A stretch of 64,000 nt of DNA, taken from the NCBI RefSeq assembly GCF_026151205.1, contig NC_087083.1:11096944-11160943 (forward strand). The letters are read 5' to 3'. The translations under genes and the position numbers were made by a program. Below the pieces are notes generated by a model, which ran no database searches, was not told where the DNA came from, and saw only the letters and a list, made by a program, of their open reading frames with translations. Every line of letters starts with the position of its first letter. Position 1 is the stretch's first letter. The stretch comes from Bolinopsis microptera. Taxonomy: Eukaryota > Ctenophora > Tentaculata > Lobata > Bolinopsidae. Positions 45,537 to 56,477 of the stretch are shown in pieces.

Positions 45537-45921
45537 GAATAAACAACGCTATAAAGCTCTTACGGTGGGAGACAAAGACAATAGAGCGGTGAGATTGTAA
45601 TCTGTTAAGCCTCTTGTAACCAACCTTTTAATTTGACGTGGGATGCCGCGTCAGCGGTATGGTGGTCGGCTAAAACTTTATAATGAGTTGGGCCAGAATA
45701 GCTGGCGCGGGAAGTCCAATTAAAGGGATTTGAAGAGTTTGAGATGAGAAATTGGACTGGAATTAGGAGAATGTTGCCGTTTATGGAAAAGGCCATGTTC
45801 TTGAACTGAAACAATGGAATTACATACACTTATGTAGTAAAACTTAAAGTTATACGAGACCGTGAACGATTCGGATTAGCATAAACTTGGAGCTACTACA
45901 AGCTACACAATAGGTAGGTAC

Positions 45922-48609
45922 CTACTACACTACTACACTACTACACTACTACACTACTACACTACTACACTACTACACTACTACACTACTACACTACTAC
46001 ACTACTACACTACTACACTACTACACTACTACACTACTACACTACTACACTACTACACTACTACACTACTACACTACTACACTACTACACTACTACACTA
46101 CTACACTACTACACTACTACACTACTACACTACTACACTACTACACTACTACACTACTACACTACTACACTACTACACTACTACACTACTACACTACTAC
46201 ACTACTACACTACTACACTACTACACTACTACACTACTACACTACTACACTACTACACTACTACACTACTACACTACTACACTACTACACTACTACACTA
46301 CTACACTACTACACTACTACACTACTACACTACTACACTACTACACTACTACACTACTACACTACTACACTACTACACTACTACACTACTACACTACTAC
46401 ACTACTACACTACTACACTACTACACTACTACACTACTACACTACTACACTACTACACTACTACACTACTACACTACTACACTACTACACTACTACACTA
46501 CTACACTACTACACTACTACACTACTACACTACTACACTACTACACTACTACACTACTACACTACTACACTACTACACTACTACACTACTACACTACTAC
46601 ACTACTACACTACTACACTACTACACTACTACACTACTACACTACTACACTACTACACTACTACACTACTACACTACTACACTACTACACTACTACACTA
46701 CTACACTACTACACTACTACACTACTACACTACTACACTACTACACTACTACACTACTACACTACTACACTACTACACTACTACACTACTACACTACTAC
46801 ACTACTACACTACTACACTACTACACTACTACACTACTACACTACTACACTACTACACTACTACACTACTACACTACTACACTACTACACTACTACACTA
46901 CTACACTACTACACTACTACACTACTACACTACTACACTACTACACTACTACACTACTACACTACTACACTACTACACTACTACACTACTACACTACTAC
47001 ACTACTACACTACTACACTACTACACTACTACACTACTACACTACTACACTACTACACTACTACACTACTACACTACTACACTACTACACTACTACACTA
47101 CTACACTACTACACTACTACACTACTACACTACTACACTACTACACTACTACACTACTACACTACTACACTACTACACTACTACACTACTACACTACTAC
47201 ACTACTACACTACTACACTACTACACTACTACACTACTACACTACTACACTACTACACTACTACACTACTACACTACTACACTACTACACTACTACACTA
47301 CTACACTACTACACTACTACACTACTACACTACTACACTACTACACTACTACACTACTACACTACTACACTACTACACTACTACACTACTACACTACTAC
47401 ACTACTACACTACTACACTACTACACTACTACACTACTACACTACTACACTACTACACTACTACACTACTACACTACTACACTACTACACTACTACACTA
47501 CTACACTACTACACTACTACACTACTACACTACTACACTACTACACTACTACACTACTACACTACTACACTACTACACTACTACACTACTACACTACTAC
47601 ACTACTACACTACTACACTACTACACTACTACACTACTACACTACTACACTACTACACTACTACACTACTACACTACTACACTACTACACTACTACACTA
47701 CTACACTACTACACTACTACACTACTACACTACTACACTACTACACTACTACACTACTACACTACTACACTACTACACTACTACACTACTACACTACTAC
47801 ACTACTACACTACTACACTACTACACTACTACACTACTACACTACTACACTACTACACTACTACACTACTACACTACTACACTACTACACTACTACACTA
47901 CTACACTACTACACTACTACACTACTACACTACTACACTACTACACTACTACACTACTACACTACTACACTACTACACTACTACACTACTACACTACTAC
48001 ACTACTACACTACTACACTACTACACTACTACACTACTACACTACTACACTACTACACTACTACACTACTACACTACTACACTACTACACTACTACACTA
48101 CTACACTACTACACTACTACACTACTACACTACTACACTACTACACTACTACACTACTACACTACTACACTACTACACTACTACACTACTACACTACTAC
48201 ACTACTACACTACTACACTACTACACTACTACACTACTACACTACTACACTACTACACTACTACACTACTACACTACTACACTACTACACTACTACACTA
48301 CTACACTACTACACTACTACACTACTACACTACTACACTACTACACTACTACACTACTACACTACTACACTACTACACTACTACACTACTACACTACTAC
48401 ACTACTACACTACTACACTACTACACTACTACACTACTACACTACTACACTACTACACTACTACACTACTACACTACTACACTACTACACTACTACACTA
48501 CTACACTACTACACTACTACACTACTACACTACTACACTACTACACTACTACACTACTACACTACTACACTACTACACTACTACACTACTACACTACTAC
48601 ACTACTACA
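45922..48609. repeat. Pure 8-bp satellite (ACTACTAC)n, about 336 copies
   Basis: About 2.69 kb without a single interruption that I could find. One strand is entirely A, C and T; the other lacks C. The flanks are AGGTAGGTAC on the left and GAATAGGTGT on the right. Confidence 0.98.
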
Positions 48610-49758
48610 GAATAGGTGTATAACTGTATACTTATATGGTCACGTTAGCAACATATTTGACCTTTTAGTTGTAGTAGACTATTTCTAAAGTAAATCAGAT
48701 GAAACAATACTATCAGAATTATAAAAAACACATTTTGGTCGTGATTAATTGTTTTACGGTTACAGGAATTTGAAAAATATGCATTTAACGTTGTATATAT
48801 TGACACGTTTTTCAATAAAGGCATTGGAAAACTTTTAAAAACGCCATTTTTATGTTACTTATATAGCAACGCCTCAATTCGTTGTAGTGCTGTTAATTTG
48901 TTATAATATAAAAATTGGCTAGTTTTTTAACCGTGTAACGTAAAATAAGCGTTTGGTTTTGATATTATGTAAAATCTGAATGATTTATCTACTCCATGAA
49001 TGATATATCCACTTTATATATATCCAATGAATAATATTATAATAAGGAAAATGAGTTGAGCATGCTTAAAATGTCACTGACCACACCATATTTTAAACTT
49101 TTAAATACAGCGAAACCGTTGAGCTGGCAATCAGCCATTTATTAGTATTATAAATATAATATTATATATACAAATTGAAACGACCGGTTGAGTCAGACAA
49201 ATGTTTCAATCATGATACAAAACCATGATATCATCAGTGATAACTTTTAGCTCTCGGCTTGCCGATTGAGCACTGTCAGCAGACGACGCCACCCACAATT
49301 AATACTATAAATATATAGTCTAGTTATAGAATTAGTAGACACGTTCCTACTTTTATAATACTAAATACATCATAAACTTTATATATCAGGCCTCTCAGGG
49401 GAGTGAGGGGAAGTGCGCGGTATAGAATTACAAAGAACCGGAGTGGTATTGCCAGTATCTGTAGCGGTTACAGATACTGTACCTGAGTGTTATAGCCCCT
49501 CAAATTATTTTTTAAACTTGTCGAGCGTTTCATGTACCCCATTATAAAGGCCTTATATGCACGTTTTGTGTCGTACTGTGATGAAATAGGAAATCACCAC
49601 TAAATTCTATACGACCTATGGTGAACATATATTGATGTACTACAGATGTAGCGAGGCCCGGTAATTAGTAGTTAAACTTACAACACCGTTACACCGTTAC
49701 ACCGTTACACCGTTACACCGTATAATCGTATAACATAGAAATATTTTAATGGACTCAC
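48610..49758. other. No gene recognised; short 8-bp array at 49682-49720
   Basis: AT-rich. The only structure is five copies of ACACCGTT starting about 40 bp downstream of the N11 donor (in the intron). Confidence 0.5.
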
Positions 49759-49978
49759 ACATAAAAGCCTGTGTCCTCACCAACTCCACATCCAGCTCGT
49801 GCATCGGTATCTCTATATCATCCATTGGCAGGATCATATCCTTCGGTATCTCTATAATATCATCCATTGGCAGGATCATATCCTTCATTAGTGGAGTCCT
49901 CTTCATCACTAGGAAGTCCTCCATCAGTGGGTTCCGGGCTACAACGGAGGTAGGGTGGAGAGCAGTTTGGATTGACAT
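49759..49978 (-). CDS. Variable first exon N11 of the EF-hand gene
   Basis: ATG at 49978-49976 with an in-frame TAA two codons upstream, 73 codons plus one base, donor GTGAGT (49758-49753), phase 1, Tyr at the junction. The peptide starts MSIQTALHPTSVVARNPLME and contains an internal duplication of KDMILPMDD plus IEIP (about residues 32-57). It ends HELDVELVRTQAFM. It is Met-, Ile- and Asp-rich and unlike the MPVF group. An in-frame GTGAGG earlier is in phase 0 and would not fit. Confidence 0.72.
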
Positions 49979-50225
49979 CTTTTATCTGCGATCTTCAGCG
50001 TTCTTCTTAAATCTTTTGTCAAACCTTCGCTTGAAATGACATTTTATCAAAGTGTTTAAAAAGCCAAAATTTTTACCAACAACAAAACCGATTTTTAACT
50101 GGTACTAAGAAATAAAAAGCTGAAAACAATTCAATAAACAATTGAAAATACCACCAATAGTAGTAATAGTACCCTGCTAGTACCACCAATGTAACCAGGG
50201 TAACCAATATACCACCAATGCAGAC

Positions 50226-50402
50226 AACGCCGTATTTAAAACCCACGAGGCGAGCTCTCAACAGCGTAAAAAGGAATTCAACGGCAAAAGCGGTACCCTC
50301 AAACACACTCAAACACACTGCACGATCTCTTTGAGAGATCGCACTACCAATAACATCAGAACCCTGAGTCGTGGAATTTAGCTCAATACAACATGGTACC
50401 AT
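50226..50402 (-). CDS. Possible first exon of a membrane-like N-terminus
   Basis: ATG at 50402-50400 in a good start context (GCGCCATGG), with an open frame of 109 codons. The peptide starts MVPCCIELNSTTQGSDVIGS; later it has FEGTAFAVEFLFTLLRARLV and a hydrophobic stretch CIGGILVTLVTLVVLAG. Phase-1 GT sites are present (for example TTTGAGG|GTACCG) but none is strong. It lies within the first-exon cluster on the same strand, so it may be another variable exon, but I cannot fix its end. The annotated end is approximate. Confidence 0.3.
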
Positions 50403-51167
50403 GGCGCTCTACTCTAACAGCCTTCAGGATCGGTAAACGATGATGTGTTAAAACAGCCCAGGTCCGAAACCTGGATATTAAATGGAATATAACTGTAAAA
50501 CTGCTGACTCGCTCGCCTGCTCCCACCCTGTCAACGTATCCCCGCTGTGAGCGGAACGGTAAATGTAGGCAGGCTCTGGTGCTGGAATTATTATACCGTT
50601 TATATAGACCACCAACATGGTTCTGGTTTAGGTAGGTAGCTGTTTTAAGTAGTGTTACTATGGTAACTACCTGTTGTAAGTCGCTGTATAGTCAGATGTC
50701 TGCAGAACAAGCTAGCTTAATCTACGTTACACGGATATGTTGGTGTTAACTTTAAGATGGTAGGTTTACATACACTCTTAGGTAACACTCCTGTGTCAGT
50801 GTTTCTCACGGTTATCAGTATATCTGACACACCCATAACAAATAATGTTTGTGAAAGTTGCAAATCAAAAAAATCACTGACACCCTTCCAATTTCCATGT
50901 GTCACAAAAGCCAAGGCAAAAAACCACAAAGACGCATGATTTGGCACGTATGAGTTGAACGGGGATGCAGCTGCTGCATGGGCAGCTAAAACACTGTTTT
51001 AAAGAGTTATAATCCTTAGTTGGACCATGATCTGATAGAATTTTTCCAACAAGCTCCGTTTTTTGGAAGGTGTTATCAAGCATTTCGCACTCGGAACACG
51101 CTACAAAACTAGTACAATAGCAGTCCTATAACCTGTGTGCTGAAGGGTTATAGGACGCTTTATCTGC

Positions 51168-51198
<31 letters not shown>

Positions 51199-51543
51199 AG
51201 GGTTATAGAACTATATATATATATATATATAGACCTCTGCTTAGGACTATAGGAGCTAGTTATCGTGTCAGCACTAAAGTTCTTTCACACTTTGTGCCGT
51301 GAAGTTTCAGAGTGTTTTCTAGTGTAAATTCTAGTAAACAGGCATACTAGTTTCACACTTTGTGCCGTGAAGTTTCAGAGTGTTTTCTAGTGTAAATTCT
51401 AGTGAACAGGCATACTACTGAACGGGTGGTGAGGTGCTTCATTAGGGAAAATTAAATTATATGGCTTTTGTGTAACACTAGTATATCTGCGTGGTGGAAC
51501 TGGAAATCTTTCCGTTTAAATTTGATTATTATAGCGTTCTTGT
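50403..51543. other. No supported gene
   Basis: A minus-strand coding-like segment near 50874-51083 (MLDNTFQKTELVGKILSDHG) lacks a clear splice context. (AT)n runs lie at 51169-51190 and 51212-51230. An 80-bp direct duplication (TTTCACACTTTGTGCCGTGA...) lies at about 51282-51417. Confidence 0.5.
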
Positions 51544-53035
51544 CAGTTTATATAGGTAAGTAAAGCTGCAAAGTATGGCGGATACCATAATACAACAGCA
51601 GTTTATAGGTAAATAAAGCTGCAAAGTATGGCGGTTACCATAACAACAGCAGTTTATAGGTAAGTAAAGCTGCAAAGTATGGCGGTTACCATAACAACAG
51701 CAGTTTATAGGTAAGTAAAGCTGCAAAGTATGGCGGATACCATAATACAACAGCAGTTTATAGGTAAATAAAGCTGCAAAGTATGGCGGTTACCATAACA
51801 ACAGCAGTTTATAGGTAAGTAAAGCTGCAAAGTATGGCGGTGACCATAACAACAGCAGTTTATAGGTAAATAAAGCTGCAAAGTATGGCGGTTACCATAA
51901 CAACAGCAGTTTATAGGTAAGTAAAGCTGCAAAGTATGGCGGATACCATAATACAACAGCAGTTTATAGGTAAATAAAGCTGCAAAGTATGGCGGATACC
52001 ATAATACAACAGCAGTTTATAGGTAAATAAAGCTGCAAAGTATGGCGGTTACCATAACAACAGCAGTTTATAGGTAAGTAAAGCTGCAAAGTATGGCGGT
52101 TACCATAACAACAGCAGTTTATAGGTAAGTAAAGCTGCAAAGTATGGCAGTTACCATAACAACAGCAGTTTATAGGTAAATAAAGCTGCAAAGTATGGCG
52201 GTTACCATAACAACAGCAGTTTATAGGTAAGTAAAGCTGCAAAGTATGGCAGTTACCATAACAACAGCAGTTTATAGGTAAGTAAAGCTGCAAAGTATGG
52301 CGGTTACCATAACAACAGCAGTTTATAGGTAAGTAAAGCTGCAAAGTATGGCAGTTACCATAACAACAGCAGTTTATAGGTAAGTAAAGCTGCAAAGTAT
52401 GGCAGTTACCATAACAACAGCAGTTTATAGGTAAGTAAAGCTGCAAAGTATGGCAGTTACCATAACAACAGCAGTTTATAGGTAAATAAAGCTGCAAAGT
52501 ATGGCGGATACCATAACAACAGCAGTTTATAGGTAAGTAAAGCTGCAAAGTATGGCGGTTACCATAACAACAGCAGTTTATAGGTAAGTAAAGCTGCAAA
52601 GTATGGCAGTTACCATAATACAACAGCAGTTTATAGGTAAGTAAAGCTGCAAAGTATGGCGGTTACCATAACAACAGCAGTTTATAGGTAAGTAAAGCTG
52701 CAAAGTATGGCAGTTACCATAACAACAGCAGTTTATAGGTAAGTAAAGCTGCAAAGTATGGCGGATACCATAACAACAGCAGTTTATAGGTAAGTAAAGC
52801 TGCAAAGTATGGCGGTTACCATAACAACAGCAGTTTATAGGTAAGTAAAGCTGCAAAGTATGGCAGTTACCATAACAACAGCAGTTTATAGGTAAGTAAA
52901 GCTGCAAAGTATGGCAGTTACCATAACAACAGCAGTTTATAGGTAAGTAAAGCTGCAAAGTATGGCGGTTACCATAACAACAGCAGTTTATAGGTAAGTA
53001 AAGCTGCAAAGTATGGCGGTTACCATAACAATGCA
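51544..53035. repeat. 51-bp minisatellite, about 29 copies, with plus-strand donor-like site
   Basis: Unit GCAGTTTATAGGTAAGTAAA then GCTGCAAAGTATGGCGGTTA then CCATAACAACA. Variants alternate GTAAGT/GTAAAT and CGGTTACC/CAGTTACC/CGGATACC. A few units carry an extra TA (ATAATACAAC), which shifts the frame. Most units contain TAG|GTAAGTAAA, a full match to a 5' splice site on the plus strand, antisense to the EF-hand gene. Long minus-strand frames through it are explained by the 51-bp period. Confidence 0.95.
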
Positions 53036-53316
53036 GCAGCAAAATTGTAGGGTCACCGACAATTTGTCAACCAAAAGACGTATTAAAATAAATCAAAAGA
53101 AATGGTAAGATAGCATTGATATTTGTAAAAATCACTGAATTTTTTTTCAGTCTATTTAGCCGATCTTAATATTATAATATACAATCACTGAAAAAATACC
53201 TTGCTCTACATGCACGAATAAATAACTTTTATACTTTTATACATATAAACAATTTAAACATACTTAGTACTTACTTTTGTAAGTATGTTACGTATAATTA
53301 CCTTTAATTAACTTAC

Positions 53317-53398
53317 ATATATCATCAAACTGCAACTCTAATCCACCGATAAGGTTGATAATATTATCCGAAGCCTGCCTGAGTACTGATTTCGACAT
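53317..53398 (-). CDS. Variable first exon N13 of the EF-hand gene
   Basis: ATG at 53398-53396, 27 codons plus one base, strong donor GTAAGT (53316-53311), phase 1, Tyr at the junction. The peptide is MSKSVLRQASDNIINLIGGL followed by ELQFDDI. It is short, with an amphipathic helix-like pattern. Donor strength and phase support it. Confidence 0.68.
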
Positions 53399-54120
53399 AT
53401 CCAAACTTTGGCGACAGAAACGAGACAAAAATGCGAGTACGATATTACAAAATGCGATTCACAAGAAATTACGATTTTAAAGTTTTAAAAAGTTGTGAGA
53501 TTATGTCGTATCGCAGACATTAGCTTTGTTTTTTCTGATGTACTGTTTTGTTCTAAAATACCGGCCGATGACACGTGCAAGGTGGCTGTTATGCTCAAAC
53601 AATTTGAGATTCTTGTTGCTACTCCAATCCCAGGAACGCATGTTCTTAGGAGCATGGAGAACAATAGGTTTTAAAATTGATAAAAGTCTCGATTAAGCGA
53701 GGATAAAACATTCAAAGGGTTTAAAATTGTTTTATTTCGTGCATAGAAATAAAATAAACATTGTTTCAGTCAAACAATGGTTGATGTAAAATGTGATATT
53801 CGCTTATGCCACCTGTGTAACATACATATATCAAGCATTACAAAAAGTAGTAATTTAAATAAATTACACGAATTACATGAAGTAGTAATATGGAGCACCG
53901 CGTGCTCTGATACGAAGCTAAATTACACTATTGCAGACCTGTCATGTGAAAAAGAAATAATCTCAATTCTTTTGCAAAGGGGAACATCATCCGTGAAAGT
54001 GTGCTTATTTGTAATTAAATGCAAATCAGTGTTTTAAACTTAAAGGCACTAATAAATTTAACGATCTGATCTAGAGAGAAAGAAATAGCCAGCAGTGTTT
54101 GTTATAACGATAAAACTTAC
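53399..54120. other. Region between first exons N13 and N14
   Basis: AT-rich. A plus-strand frame at 53777-54037 (86 codons, beginning MVDVKCDIRLCHLCNIH) starts with ATG but has no recognisable domain. I do not call it. Confidence 0.3.
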
Positions 54121-54349
54121 ATTCCCAGTAAGTGTCGATGAGATCCCCCTCTATCAAATCCCCCTCAAAGTGAGTAGACAAAATGCACTTGACATCATTA
54201 GCTAGTGTTCTCCCGTTCTGCTGAGGAGGTTCTCCCTCCCTCCCTCCCTTCTCCTGTAGCAGCGTCTCTTTGTGCTCCGGTATAATGATGCTCCTGTTGT
54301 TGTGTTGTTTCCTCCGCACGCTTTTTGTCTTCCAGAAGGGGTTGGACAT
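54121..54349 (-). CDS. Variable first exon N14 (most distal seen) of the EF-hand gene
   Basis: ATG at 54349-54347 (context CACCATGT), 76 codons plus one base, strong donor GTAAGT (54120-54115), phase 1, Tyr at the junction. The peptide starts MSNPFWKTKSVRRKQHNNRS, has a charged Gly/Glu/Gln-rich middle and ends with a small duplication EGDLIEGDLIDTYWE. The three most distal exons (N11, N13, N14) all give Tyr at the junction, whereas proximal ones give Asp or His. More first exons may lie beyond, though none was found in 54350-64000. Confidence 0.75.
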
Positions 54350-55596
54350 GGTGGGTGGCACGGTGTGTGGAACTGTACTGAGTGGAGTAATGTCAAAACA
54401 AGCAAGTGGGTTAATTCTTGGAAGCGAAACTGGAATACAAACGGTGCAAGTTGACGTTGACGAAGAAGGAAAGATTATTCAGAAACAGTGAACTATTGCG
54501 GTGCATAGGACGTAAACGGCGAACTACCATGGTAAAAGGGACGCATTGGCATTGTACTGACATCAAACCACTAAAATAACTTGTTCCCTTCCACTTATCG
54601 GAGACAAAATGCTTTTAAACTGCTGACTTCTAATCCTCAATTAGTGCCACACAGAATTATACATTAATAATCTTAAGCGAAATCGTGGTTCGACCGTACC
54701 ACAAGGAAATTGAACCTTACAGTTAATGTTATGCAGTCAGGCTGTGTGTGTTGTGTGCGCCAACCCAGAAAAATAATAGGCAGCCAAACTAAGCTGAACT
54801 ACGTAAATCGGACTACTAAACAGTAAAACTACAGTAAAACGGTGCATATAAGGTAATGTTACTAGAGTATAACACTACCATATAAGGTAAAAGTGCCACA
54901 AAATAGACGGATGGCTGCCTAGTTACCATAGTTACACCCTTATTCAGGAATGTCCACCAGTTTAATTCCGCTATTAAGTTGAAGATTGCTGTAATAGTGT
55001 AATGGACGCTACGCTTACACCAGTGACTTTTGCAAAACTTAACGAAATTAAAATTGGAAAGTTTAAACAATTACCTAGTAGATCATCAAAATTTAAACGC
55101 AGATTTTTCAAACTGTAGGTCTTCTTTAAATAACTTAATAGTTAATCCACTGACTTGTAAATAACTAATTGCTTGAATTTAACCTCAAATTTACCATAGC
55201 TACACCCTGAGACAGCGGTCACCTTGCAAATCACTTAAAGACATAAGTGCAGACCACGACCTTTCCGCTACAATCCAGCAATTGTATCTATTATAATACA
55301 ATATATATAGTATAGTCCTGGTAAGTGACTTCATAAGACCACGGGGCGTTTATCGCAAAATTTACGACCTAAGAGGCTGTTTCCTAAGGCACAGTGTAGA
55401 ACTGTATAATCTTATAATGTCACTATCTTACAATATTTCGCTCTCATCACTCCCGTACTCAGCTGGGTTACTTGCTTTTAATTTTAGAGGCCTTTCTGGA
55501 ATAAGGGGTTACGCCTTATTATCTCCTTTAAAATGGAGAATATAATGTAATTATACATTTAGTTATAACTACATGTATCAACTTAATAACACCAGA
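54350..55596. other. No supported gene
   Basis: It should contain the promoter of N14. A plus-strand open frame running to 54491 ends with protein-like VQVDVDEEGKIIQKQ but is antisense to N14. Otherwise AT-rich. Confidence 0.3.
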
Positions 55597-56210
55597 ATGT
55601 GTGTGTGTCTGTGTGTGTGTCTGTGTGTGTGTCTGTGTGTAATTTCCGAACGGTTATACAAAAAAAACGGTAATAGTTACGGGACTGGTTTTTTCGGTAT
55701 AGTGCCGAAAAAACTCTGACGAAGCCAATAAGCAAATTTTATAAAAATCGGCCGGTGGTAAGTGGTTTAATTGATGGTTTTGTACCACAAAATATGTTAC
55801 ATAAAATGGCTTGAGAAGAACGGCAAGAGTTACGGGGCTAGCTCTCTCTCTCTGCATATGTAGCGTATATATTACATGGCGTATATATTACATGGTCATA
55901 TAATACTATAAACTTATTAGGGGAGGGAGTGCTCAAACGGTCTGTTTGGACTGTAGAGAGAGTTCATACTTTCATACGACAATGTAATGCATGTTCACAA
56001 ATATGATAGGCTGGTGTGGTGCATGGTGTTAAGGGTTAATTTCTATTGATTATTGATTAAGAATTACTATCTTTTAAGCATACTATTGGATACGTGAGGG
56101 CACTCCGAATAGAATTGCTCGCCTAATCCGGGTTTTGACTCAGCGGGTAATTACTCCTACCCTTTTTAACTGCGGCAGTGAAATCCCGGCCGTAGGCCGG
56201 GTTACACTAG
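55597..56210 (+). mobile_element. Non-autonomous Helitron-like element, copy 3
   Basis: It has a (TG)n-rich 5' end, the TTTTTTCGGTATAG block and a 3' end of CCCGGCCGTAGGCCGGG (perfect hairpin), TTACACTAG and a T. This copy has the best terminal hairpin of the three. Confidence 0.65.
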
Positions 56211-56477
56211 TATATAATGTAATTATACATTTAGTTATAACTACATGTATATATAGTGTAATTATACATTTAGTTATAACTACATGTATATATAATAGGG
56301 CGGTTCACAAAACCACTTTTCGTTCAAATAATTAGAGATCACCTCTAATTAGTTGCTCTATAGGGTCAGGAACAACCAAAAAATGTTTGTGTCTTTACAG
56401 TTTCGTATAATACTGACTTGGGCCACGCCCATAATTTTTAACCAATTTTTAACAGGTAAAATTCTTTAAATCGTCAA
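56211..56477. repeat. Tandem 36-bp duplication and AT-rich flank
   Basis: ATTATACATTTAGTTATAAC plus TACATGTATATAT occurs twice at about 56217-56293. Nothing else. Confidence 0.7.

Larger units (their letters stand above)
10335..54349 (-). other. EF-hand gene with variable first and last exons (gene extent)
   Basis: Inferred transcription unit, read right to left. One of many first coding exons (20962-54349), all in phase 1, joins the constant exons 19814-19717 (EF-hand I), 19449-19378, 18819-18761 (EF-hand II) and 18484-18376 (EF-hand III). Those then join one of three terminal exons for EF-hand IV (16478-16311, 15713-15531 or 10457-10335). All junction phases agree: 1, 0, 0, 2, 0. The constant core aligns along its length with calmodulin, for example [17 protein letters not shown] in EF-hand III. 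The product is therefore a cytosolic-type calcium sensor of about 200 residues whose N-terminal extension and C-terminal hand vary. What the isoforms bind is unknown. The exon models rest on reading frames and splice signals alone. Confidence 0.8.

Noticed and set aside
45605-45829. Minus-strand frame with MAFSINGNILLIPVQFL as another first exon
   Set aside because: Composition is plausible, but the only phase-1 site is a weak GTTGGT near the stop.
50757-51083. Overlapping frames on both strands, some protein-like
   Set aside because: No convincing start plus donor; could be a relic but cannot be assigned.
51529-53042. Long minus-strand frames with repeated CYGNRHTLQLYLPIN, up to 219 codons
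   Set aside because: The 51-bp period keeps a frame open. Frame is lost where units gain two bases, there is no conserved start, and third-position changes are not favoured.
53777-54037. 86-codon plus-strand ATG frame
   Set aside because: No homology recognised, AT-rich codons and no splice or promoter context.
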